A stretch of DNA of 24,108 nt, taken from contig JAYKXP010000345.1 of the NCBI GenBank assembly GCA_037176845.1, positions 1 through 24,108 of the forward strand. Reading direction: 5' to 3'. The DNA is from Paramarasmius palmivorus. Its lineage: Eukaryota > Basidiomycota > Agaricomycetes > Agaricales > Marasmiaceae. Positions 10,041 through 19,243 of the stretch are shown here, in pieces; position 1 is the first letter of the stretch; each line of letters opens with the position of its first letter. The notes under the pieces are model-generated. The model ran no database searches. It saw only the letters and a program-made list of their open reading frames with translations, and was not told the DNA's origin. A program made the translations under genes and the position numbers.

Positions 10041-10943
10041 CGCGAATGATAGTTCTTGGGTGGAAGAGCGATGAACGCTTCTGAATGAGCGTTAGATATA
10101 TAAGGAGAAAGGTAAAACTCACTACTTTTGTCATATGGAGTATCTAAGCTAATAGAAAGTGCTTGACTCCACGATACCAACACCGGGTTTGTCCCGGATA
10201 TCAGCGGGCATGCACATGTATCTTTGACAGCGAATCTCGTTGATGCCAGGCTGTACTTCATATAACTATAAGGTGGTGCCCGAGTGATTATCAACAGTCG
10301 CAATTTCAGCGTTGGCTTCGATTCCCGCCGTGCTAAGAATGATCAGTTACTGTTCAGTGCTCGGAAAAACGCGGCAGAAGGTTTACCTGTTCTAATCTAG
10401 TAACAGTCAACTTGATACATACATCAATATACATCATCGCCCCTTCCTAATGTGCGAAGCCAAGGCGCCCAGCAAGCTGTTAAGTCCGTCAGAAGATCGA
10501 AACGCAAAGAATGAATGTGCATCTTGAACTCGGGTATGGGCGTAGCGAGATAGAAGCGGAGCCATTGATGAGGCAATGCCTCATTTGAGGTGGAGGAAGC
10601 TTTGCATGTACAGAGGAAACCCCAGGATGACCGTATTTGCACCACATCACCACATAGTACGTCTCTGAACTGTAACAGTGTCGTTCTCCAGCGACTGATC
10701 GGCAGTCGAGAGGATAAAGATGACCACCACCATTCAACATGAAGCTACCCAACTCATACTTTGCCATATCGTTCCAGAACCAAATGAATGTGCGAGTTTT
10801 GATTTGGGCACCGCCGTGTTGTGATTCGAGAACATAGAGACTGGATGAATACCGGATACTGGACAATTATAGGTTTGTCCTGGCATTGTTTTAAAGGTCC
10901 GAGTCAATATAGGAAAAACAGATCAGAAACCCCAAACTTACAG
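10041..10943. other. Intergenic, 0.9 kb between divergent 7-TM and KAPA-synthase genes
   Basis: This holds the promoters of two divergent genes. Open frames of 70-125 codons occur on the minus strand (10489-10866, 10424-10645, 10037-10303), but they overlap in different frames, lack known motifs and lie where a promoter is expected. A frame continuous with the KAPA-synthase gene extends upstream to 10821; it precedes a possible 3' splice site (ACTTACAG) directly before the chosen ATG. An intron in the 5' leader is therefore possible. Confidence 0.5.
10096..10102 (-). promoter_or_regulatory. TATA box of the 7-TM gene
   Basis: TATATAT within TTATATATC on the minus strand, 56-62 nt upstream of the ATG at 10040. 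The spacing is the same as in the neighbouring P450 gene, which supports the chosen first exon. Confidence 0.5.
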
Positions 10944-12433
10944 ATGTCCACACCAAATTTCTTAAACATTGCGCTCGAGGACAAACTCAGCTCCCGTGCC
11001 AAACGGAATGTTCTCCTCAGCGTTCCTCAGCCAATCGTTGCCTCCGCTTCATACACTTACTTCGTCTCCAACGACTTTCTCTCGCTATCCAAGTCATCCA
11101 GCCTCCGCTCTCGTTTGCTTGAGGCTCTGAATCGTACACCAGATATTCTAGGTGCAGGTGGTTCACGCCTCCTTGTCAATACAACGATTCACGACCGCCT
11201 CGAAACGCGACTAGCTTCCTTCTTTGGACATGATCACGGAGGCGCACTGCTCTTCAATTCTGGTTACGACGCCAACGTCAGCCTCTTCTCCACGATACCC
11301 CAACCTGGCGATGTCGTCGTGTACGATGAATACATTCACGCCAGTGTACATGATGGCCTTAGGTCTGGATGTCGAGCAGAAAAGCAAGTCGTATTTGCGC
11401 ATAACAGTCTGCCGGCAATGCGCTATGCTTTGCAGTCGATTTTAGACGAGAAGTCTGAAAACTACAGTTTTTCCGACACTGTCGCTTTCCGGCTGAAGAC
11501 AGGGAAGTCTTCTCTGTTTCTCGCCGTCGAGAGCTTGTACAGCATGGAAGGTAGTGTGGCGCCACTGAGGCAAATGATCGAAGTATTGGAAGAGCTGTTT
11601 CCGTTAGGAAACGCATACATGATCGTCGACGAAGCTCACGCCACCGGGGTGTACGGGCCCCAGGGCCGCGGGCGAGTAGCGCTCGAGGGGCTCGAAGGCC
11701 ACCCAAGAATCATTGCGAGGCTCGCAACGTTCGGAAAAGCTTTGGCTGCTGCTGGCGGTAAGCGTCCAACATAGTATTGTTCAGCAGGACCTAATGCTGA
11801 CCCTATTATCCTTGAACCTTCACAGCCGTCGTATTGACAACTCCACTCCTCGCAAAGTACCTCGCCAACTATGCAAGACCTTTGATCTACACCACCACGC
11901 TATCGCAGCTGAGCGTTATCGCAGCGTCATGCTCTTTTGATATGCTTGAAGATGGGACAGCAGACCGCAAAGCTCTGCACGTCTTAGACACGAGTCGTTG
12001 GTTGGTGAGGACGTTGGTCGAAAGGATGAAGAACGCAAGGCTGGGATCGGAGTCCCTGGTCGTCGGAGCCCTTCCATCAGCTGAAGATGCAGAGCTTTCG
12101 GCATATTCCCCTATTGTCCCCCTCATCACTCCACTTCCTCTGCCTCCAATGCTTCGAACAGCATCCCCTGCGATTCTTTATGATACATCTCCAGCGGTAG
12201 ATCTCTCCGTTCATCTAAGGTCGCGTCATGGGATTGTTGCTCACTCTATTTCGTTTCCAACCGTCCCAAAAGGAAAGGAGAGGGTCCGTATCTGCTTGAA
12301 TGCGAACCATACGAGGGAAGAAGTATCGAGATTAGTGGAAGGAGTGTTGGAGTGGGTACGAGCGTTTGATGAGGCACGCATTCGAAGTGTCAAAGTGGGG
12401 ACAGAGCACTTCGAATTTCGCAGCCGGCTATGA
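10944..12433 (+). CDS. 8-amino-7-oxononanoate (KAPA) synthase-like, peroxisomal
   Basis: Two exons (10944-11757, 11826-12433) encode 473 aa. This is a fold-type I PLP enzyme of the alpha-oxoamine synthase family, which condenses an acyl-CoA with an amino acid. KAPA synthase joins pimeloyl-CoA and L-alanine in biotin synthesis. Visible motifs are LGAGGSR near residue 70, IVDEAHATGVYG with Asp229 and His232 contacting the cofactor, and ATFGKALAAAGA with Lys265 as the Schiff-base lysine, followed by YARPLIYTTTL. The DEAHATG form and the lack of a mitochondrial presequence argue against 5-aminolevulinate synthase. The protein ends in SRL, a type 1 peroxisomal targeting signal, as expected for fungal KAPA synthases. 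The exact substrate is inferred. A decayed fragment of the gene lies at 3616-3765. It converges with POP5, 257 bp between stops. No other biotin gene is in the window. Confidence 0.9.
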
Positions 12434-12690
12434 GGTTGGGTAGTTCGGATCTGAATTGTATGCTTGTAAATTATATGTGGTGAATGGGTTTTGCCAGAAG
12501 AGATTGGAAGGACACCTGCATGAAGCTGGGCACAACACGGCATTGCGTTGTGGACCTGACAGTAGGGAGCGACATCCAAGAATAATCCATGTTGACTGGG
12601 ACGATACACGACCGAATGTGAATGCGTTGAGAAGGTTTGAGACAACCATCTGGAAGAGGGCTTTGAATTCTCCAAATATAGTACGCGATG
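12434..12690. other. Convergent 3' region between KAPA-synthase and POP5
   Basis: 257 bp between the two stop codons, holding both 3' UTRs. A 121-codon plus-strand frame (12456-12821) crosses it but runs antisense into the last exons of POP5 and has no recognisable motif. Confidence 0.5.
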
Positions 12691-13392
12691 TCAAACTTTC
12701 AAAGCTTGTATTGCTTCTTCGCTCTTCTGCAAATAGTCCGTATGGGAATCTTTATACCCAGCTGGAACAGGAAAGAATCAGTAAGAAGATAAGTGGTGTG
12801 AAGGGAGGAAGCACCTGGTAAACCTGTTTGCGTTCTGTACCTTCCGACAACTACCCTGTTGTGCTCGATAGCAGCCATTTGTGCGTGCTTAATCGTTCCT
12901 TCAGAGCCACACGGATAAGATACGTATCACCATGAAACAGCAAGGCATCTCACCACTCAGATGTACAACATTCGGCAAAACATTCATACCCTCAATTGAC
13001 CTAAGCATCGTGACTGCTGCCCAAGCAACCTTGTAATGATCGCGAGCAACGCGCACGATGCATATGTGTGTCATTGGCGAATAGTATTTCACTACTTACG
13101 CGTCAAATAAAGATAGAGAACCTTGACGAAGAGGGCAGCTCACCTGTTAGTGAAAGCCCAACGCTACCCCAGCCAACGTCTCCGAAATGGTCCAAGACAC
13201 TTTTCTTGATAGCTCCCCATATGTGCTTCGCTTCGATATGGGTTTGTGCTGAAGGTTTGATGGTTTTAACTATACCGTCACTGTCATTTTGAACGGGAAT
13301 GAACTCGATTAGAAGCCATCTATTCTGGAAAGTTTGTCAACTCGGTCATAGCTTGTATACTGCCACTGATAACATACTTTGAAGCGGACCAT
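12691..13392 (-). CDS. POP5: RNase P/MRP protein subunit POP5
   Basis: Five exons (15, 181, 138, 75 and 71 nt) give an intact 159 aa protein, the normal length for POP5. It starts MVRFKNRWLLIEFIP, the family's hallmark N-terminus, with the first intron after codon 5. Further matches are the IWGAIKKSVLDHFGD segment, the IVRVARDHYKVAWAAVT core strand and helix, NVVHLSG, and the C-terminal TIKHAQMAAIEHN block. POP5 folds like Rpp14 and binds the RNA core of RNase P and RNase MRP in the nucleus and nucleolus, for tRNA 5' processing and pre-rRNA cleavage. The gene is divergent from SDO1 with only 189 bp between start codons. An in-frame frame upstream of 13392 was ignored because MVRFK is the conserved start. 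Confidence 0.95.
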
Positions 13393-13581
13393 TCCCTTCC
13401 ACCAGTACAGTCCTGAGGTCACTTGAGGTCCGAGGATGGCGGTGACACTGAAAAAAAGAAACAAGAAACAACTGAAAAGACAATCAAGGGCGCCTAAGAA
13501 ACTCGGCACCGGAAGCGTGTTCATTGCACAATGCAAGCCTGAGTCAGCGCTATCAGCCTCCATTCTTCTTCGTCAACCACC
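13393..13581. promoter_or_regulatory. Shared bidirectional promoter of POP5 and SDO1
   Basis: 189 bp separate the two divergent start codons, so this must hold both core promoters and leaders. No TATA box is visible on either strand, unlike the accessory genes here. It contains TGAGGTC twice as a direct repeat (13414-13420 and 13424-13430, period 10), an A-rich tract around 13450-13480, and a pyrimidine-rich stretch just before the SDO1 ATG. Confidence 0.7.
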
Positions 13582-14671
13582 ATGTCGAAAATCCAACAGC
13601 CCTCGAATCAAATAAAGTGAATTTTCTTGTCCTTCTTTGCATGAATATAGAACTCATCTACAAAGTCCCTAAGGTTAACAAATGTCTCCATCGTCCGGCT
13701 GAAGAAGGCAGGCAAACGCTTTGAAGTACGTAAATGATATTTGGTTGAAGTGAGAGATTTCTGACGTTTTGGCGTCGGAAAGGTTGCATGTTACAAGAAT
13801 AAAGTACAAGAATGGCGAAACGGGGTGTAAGTACCGTCCTACCCAAGATGTAGTGAAATCCCAAGCTCATTCCGGATGATTAGCGAAACCAATCTTGATG
13901 ACGTTCTACAAATCAGCAGCGTTTTTGTCAATGTTTCCAAAGGGGAGATGGCGAAGCATAATGATCTGCAGAAGGCCTTTGGCACGACTGATGTGCATGA
14001 GATAGTCAAAGAAGTGAGCCGTCATATAATTGGGTAACATTAGTATCTAACAATCGATCCCTTCGATTTAGATTCTGAAGAAAGGCGAAGTTCAAGTGGG
14101 AGAAAAAGAACGGGAACACGATCTGTCTTCACTTCGCAAGGAAATTGCGACGCTCGTCGCCGAGAAATGCGTAGACCCATCCACACAACGACCGTACCCA
14201 GTTGGGATGATAGAGAAGGCCATGGCCGAGGCCGGGTTTAGCGTCAAGCAGAATAAGAATGCTAAAAGCCAGGTCTATTTCATGATTGTTTCCAGTCCGT
14301 TTCCAAGCTGAACTGAGTCTCATTTTAACAGGTTTCCGAATGCATCAAAGCCCTGCAGTCTGACTCAAACCTTCCGATACAACGGGCCCGAATGAGAGTT
14401 CGCGTCACGATGCCCACTGCTGACGGTAAAAGACTGCGAGAAAAGGTTATTGAAGGTGCAGAAACAGTCGAGGACGATGAGATGGGCAAGGATGAATGGG
14501 AAGTGGTAAGTCAACTGTTTCCCTCGATTACGGTCAACTTGCTGACACTGAACATAGATCATGTTAATCGATCCTGGTCAGTTCCGCGTCATAAACGAGC
14601 TTCTGCAGAAAGAGTGCAAAGGAAAAGGCCGGATTGAGACGATGACCTTTGCGGCAGTCGCTACGCAGTAG
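13582..14671 (+). CDS. SDO1: Ribosome maturation factor SDO1 (SBDS)
   Basis: Seven exons (13582-13616, 13674-13725, 13783-13826, 13884-14013, 14072-14272, 14332-14505, 14558-14671) give an intact 249 aa protein, the usual SBDS length. The N-terminal FYSH domain shows [33 protein letters not shown] and FGTTD. The helical middle domain shows [13 protein letters not shown] and [12 protein letters not shown]. The C-terminal ferredoxin-like domain shows [11 protein letters not shown], then LIDPGQFR and KGKG. SBDS proteins act in the cytoplasm with the GTPase Efl1 to release eIF6/Tif6 from pre-60S subunits, allowing joining of the ribosomal subunits. The start is fixed by [20 protein letters not shown]. 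The gene shares a promoter region with POP5 and ends 64 bp from the convergent pump gene. Confidence 0.96.
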
Positions 14672-14735
14672 ACCGGTCAGCGGCGCTATATCTAGAGGTA
14701 GTAATGTATTTGTCCAATAAGTTACGATATGCGAA

Positions 14736-17700
14736 CTATACTCTATCTTGCACACGTCCCACCCAGCTCTCCTCTTCCTCTGCACCACCGAATACGGTCC
14801 TCCGACCTCCGAGCCCACCTTCTGTCATTCTTTGTCTTTCCCATGCCCTCCTCATTTCGTGAAGCACGAAACTTATCCCAGCCAACATGAGAATCACGCT
14901 CAGATCTTTCATGCTCAAAGCAGCTGTTTGGAAGACCGATTGCATAAGTGGCACGTAGACCAGCCCAAATTGCGTTATGGCCGAGATCGAGACAGTCGTC
15001 ACGAGCATCTTGTTTTGAGCAATACCACAGTTGATACCGCGATTTTGAATGGCCGACACCAGATCGAGGAAGACGAAGCACGAAAATGTCTGGAAGGAGG
15101 TCAGTCATAGGGATGTATCAAGGCCAAATTTGAACTCACCATCGTTTGCTCCCTCTTGGACATCCGGTCATCGGACAATGCGAAAACATACACGAATAAG
15201 GTCCCCAACACGATCATAGACGCAGAAAACAGGACACGGTAAAGTAACCTCTGCGTAATGATCGGGGCATTCTTTTTTCGGGGCGGCCGGCGCATTATCG
15301 AAGGATCAACAGGATCGACACCAAGACTTTGACTGGGAGGCCCATCCATAAGAATATTGATAAAGAGAATTTGCATGGCGTTGAGGGGGTTACTGAGGCC
15401 CAGCATTGTGCTGAGTGTGATGAGAGTAAGGGCTGCGGCAGCTGTACTAAGCTGGAACGAAAGGAAGTTTTGGATATTGTAAAAGATTGATTTACCTGAT
15501 CCCGTTTATTAGCATGTCTCTAACACATTTCGAGCAAGTCAGACGTACCCTCCTCGATAGCAAATAGTATCGTGCTGAAGTTGTCATCTACTAGAATCAC
15601 ATCAGCGGCCTCCTTGGCCACGTCCGTTCCACCCTTGCCCATTGACACGCCAATATCTGCTGTCTTCAACGCTGGTGCATCATTCACTACACAAGGTGTC
15701 AACTTGAGTCCTACAAAATCATATAGTAGCGACTTACCCCCGTCACCAGTCATCGCTACAACTTCGCCTCTACTCTGGAAGGCTTCAACGATGGCCATCT
15801 TATGTCTGGGCGTCGTCCGTGCAAAGACAGTAACACTTCCCACTCTGTCTCTCAACTGAGACTTCGTCATCTGGTCGATTTCCTTGCCCGTTAAGCAGTA
15901 CGCGCGGTCATGATGCTCTTCGATGTCCCCGTTACCTAGCCCATGTCCATTTCCATGTGGATGATGACGATGACCAGAAGTTCCAACTCTGAGGCCTAAT
16001 TGTCTTGCAATAGACAATGCGGTCGGCTCCGCATCACCAGTAATCATGACGACCTGGACACCTCCGTTCTGGAGCAGACCAATCGAGTCAGGAACTCCCT
16101 TTCTTGGGGGGTCGTACATGGCGAGGAAACCGGTAAAGACCAAATTATCTGGTTGTCCAGGTAGAGGAGAGCCTGATCTTGACGTTCCAGGTGTATTCCT
16201 TGCACTCGGGGTGGTGCTACTATAGCTATCCACCGAGCCGTATCCATACGCCATTCCAAGTACCCTTAGACCCCTTGCTGCGACACCCTTTGCTCGCCCC
16301 AGAATTGCCGCCTTCATCGTCATGTCCAATCCAGGCGTCGAGCCATCGTTCACGTAGTAATACTTGCACCTCTCCAAAATGCTCTCAACGGACCCTTTGG
16401 TGTAATATATTTCCCTGTTTGCATCCTCGCCCGAGGTACGTACCCGCTGACGGCCATAGATTTCGTCTCCGAATTGAACGGCGCTCTACCGTTCGAGTAA
16501 ACCCATTCGCAGGTCCACACCCGCACCAGCCCCTAGACCATCAACGACGTCCAAAACGTTGATCAGAGCAACGTCTGTACCCTGACCGACAACGTTACGT
16601 TCTCCGCGCCCATACTCTGAGGGCATGATGACAGCATTGTTGCATATTGCACCAATTTCAATCGTCTTCCGGAGAGCGGGTGATAGCCTGATCTCCTCAT
16701 TTGAGGTTGGATTGAGAGAGACGAACTCGTCTACTGTGTAGCCTTCGGTGACGGTTTGCTCGTTCTTCGTAAGGGTACCTTTGAAGGATATGAACATTTT
16801 TATACAGAAAAGAAGAAGAAATAACTCACCCGTCTTGTCCGAGCAAATTACCGAAACACTACCCAGGGATTCGACCGAGTGCAGCTTCTTCACGATGGCT
16901 TTCCTCTTCGCCATCCGCAAGACTCCGAGGGCCAATGTCACAGTCGTAACAATAGGCAAACCTTCGGGAATCGCGGCGACTGCAAGAGACACTCCAATCG
17001 TGAACATGTCCAACCAACTCCGATGTTGCCAGACCCCAATCAAGCAGATTACACCGATGATGGCGAAAGACATTATGCTCAGCTTCTGCGCGAGTTCGTC
17101 CATGCTAAGCTGGAGGGGCGTTCGTTTTTCCTCCACGGAGGACATCAACTCGAAGATAGCACCAAACTCCGTGGATGTACCTGTTGCTATGACTATTCCG
17201 GATGCACGGCCATTACGAACGAGGGTACCCATGTAGGCTATGCATGATCGCTCGGCCAGTGCTGCGGGCTCGCCAATGGCACCGTTTGGGCCGCCACCCC
17301 AGGGTTGGGATTCAGTGGTCTTTCTCCTTGCTTCGGTCTCGCCAGTGAGTGAACTCTCGTCAATCTCCAAGTCGGTGCTGAGATGATGCGAATGTCCGCG
17401 GGTACGCGGTCTCCTGTGGAAAAAGTGACAAGGTCGCCGGGAACGAGTTCGTTCGCTAGAATGTGATGCGTATTGCCTGAACTGAGTGAATAAAATAGAA
17501 TTAGCTAAACTAGGGAAAGAGCAGGGAAAAGGGCGCCCGTACCGAATGACATGGCAGTGGTGAGGAACCAGTTTGTTCAGAGCTTCCAGGCTCTTCTCAG
17601 ACCTACGTTCTTGCACGAATCCAACTGCATTGAAGTGTCAGAATGATTGATATTAAGGGTGCAAGAATGCATACCAGTCAAGACAATGAGCACAGCAACT

Positions 17701-18456
17701 GTTATACTGACTGCATCGTCGACATTGCCCATTATAGCACTAACGGTAGCACTACCGCAAAGAAGCAATATCAAGGGGCTTTCATAGATAGTTTTGGCGA
17801 ACTTGAGGAGGACAGGTTCGGGTGTAGCCACGGTGAATTCAATATCCAGTGCGATTGAAGCAGAGCTGGCACGACTGACTCGGACAGTCCATTTGTTGCA
17901 TCCGTATGAAAAGAAGCTATTGTGTCCTGTGTTTCTTGAGTATCTCTATTGCTCAGGTTGAGAGCGAGAAACACACCTCGACCGACGTATGTGCAAACTT
18001 GGCTGATGGGGTATGTTCAAGTTGCCGCTGTTGTTGTGGTAATCTGCCAAGTTCCATACTCTCATCAACCCCGTCCTCTTTGGGTTTCCCTGTTACGAAT
18101 CCTAGTATCCTGGCCCATAATGATTGTGCTTCATTGGCTATAACCTCTGCTGTTAAATCTGAGCCTTCCGTATGATGTCTCCTCAGCGTGGTGCTGTACG
18201 CGAAATGTGAATCCGCATCTGGTGTCGGTCTCAGTCTCGAGTTTGGGTTTGAAGTATCGTCAAGACGAGGGAAATAAGCCGAGGCCGGGGGGGAAGCTGA
18301 GCGGGCAGAAGTGGGACTGGTTGTGAAATACGCTGGCAGAGAAGCCTGATGGTTGTGATTGGCAGGTATATATGAGGATGTTTGTTGGTATGCTGGCGTT
18401 CTTTTACGCTCGTAAGACTGTGGACCGCCGAGGGACGTGACTCTAGGATGGTTCAT
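14736..18456 (-). CDS. PMR1: PMR1-type Golgi Ca2+/Mn2+ P-type ATPase, frame broken four times
   Basis: Eight exons (18456-17977, 17926-17675, 17624-17543, 17481-16830, 16778-15738, 15686-15549, 15495-15140, 15089-14736) cover a full SPCA pump, which moves Ca2+ and Mn2+ into the Golgi. Visible are SSLTGETE (actuator), AAIPEGLP (helix M4 ion site), SDKTGTLTKN (phosphorylated Asp), MITGD, TGDGVNDAP and [15 protein letters not shown], with the M6 Asn, Asp and Gln typical of Mn2+-transporting PMR1. A long polar Ser/Pro-rich N-terminus of about 150 residues precedes the pump. As written the frame breaks at about 17841-17852 (-1), 17378-17382 (-1), 16488 (+1, with an in-frame TAG) and 16434-16440 (-1). 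All splice sites and key residues remain intact, so this is either a young pseudogene or sequence error. Without the breaks the length would be near 1118 aa. It converges with SDO1. Confidence 0.9.
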
Positions 18457-19243
18457 GAAGCAGAGTTTTGGCGAGCCAAAATTAACGCGTGCGTGTCACT
18501 TTCTCATTTGAACCACCATCTTCTCGCGCGTCTCCATCAATATTCCTCTCCTTAAAGGAAACTCAAGCAACATATTTATGATTATTTCCTTCATGAATGT
18601 GTATTGATTGCAAGATGATGGATAATAGTCGAGGATACAGCAAGAATATTACAAGTGTTCGACGTTCAAAGGCTAGTCAGCGATGCACAGAAGCATTAAC
18701 GGCCTCGGTGTTTAGACTTCGCTGTTGCATCCGAACGTAATTGCTATTTCCTGTGTTTTCACCTTGTTCACTGGTCACAGACTCAGGTCATATTCACATA
18801 GCACCATTGCCCAATGTCGTTTTCGAATCTAGAATTCGGCATAAAACAATCATTTGAACCGCACCCGCAGGCCTTAGACCTGACTTTTACACCACGGTCC
18901 GAATCCGAACCTCGCATTTCCTGGGAGTTCGCCTCTGTAAGTAGAGGCACTCGTAATTTGAAACAATGTTGAATGACCAACATACAGCCGCAGTATGCCG
19001 TGGGTTGTACTCCAGCTTCCCCGCAACGCCCGTACTCGTGATTGCCTCCCCAGGTCATAAGACACCGGTTGTTCCTCTTCCCCACATTCAAAACGCTCAA
19101 TCTGACCGACGGACCGTCATTTCCGTGTGGTTTTAAACCCATCCAATCCCTATAATCCCGGTGAGAAGCTGGAACAGGACGCGTTGTGGTGGCTATTTAA
19201 AGTACGCGTGCAAATTCTTAATTCCTAGATTCCATTCCTCACC
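18457..19243. other. Divergent promoter region between pump and permease genes
   Basis: 787 bp separate the divergent start codons of the PMR1-type gene and the permease. The minus-strand frame at 19142-18783 (119 codons) has no motif and an unlikely composition. I see no repeat, RNA gene or mobile element. Confidence 0.5.
19194..19201 (+). promoter_or_regulatory. TATA-like element of the permease gene
   Basis: TATTTAAA ends 42 nt before the ATG at 19244. The placement resembles that of the two 6-TM genes. Confidence 0.45.

Noticed and set aside
10489..10866. 125-codon minus-strand ORF between divergent genes
   Set aside because: It overlaps other frames, lies in promoter space and has no recognisable domain or splice context.
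10944..12433. 5-aminolevulinate synthase or serine palmitoyltransferase identity
   Set aside because: No mitochondrial presequence or membrane helix, a DEAHATG cofactor motif, and a PTS1 end fit KAPA synthase better.
12456..12821. 121-codon plus-strand ORF after the KAPA-synthase gene
   Set aside because: It runs antisense through the last POP5 exons and shows no motif.
17364..17409. A tiny intron explaining the break near 17380 in the pump gene
   Set aside because: It would be about 37 nt and remove VPADIRII, which is conserved in the family; the flanking frames show a simple 1-nt loss.
18783..19142. 119-codon minus-strand ORF upstream of the permease
   Set aside because: Cys/Gly-rich random-looking composition, no homology, located in a divergent promoter region.
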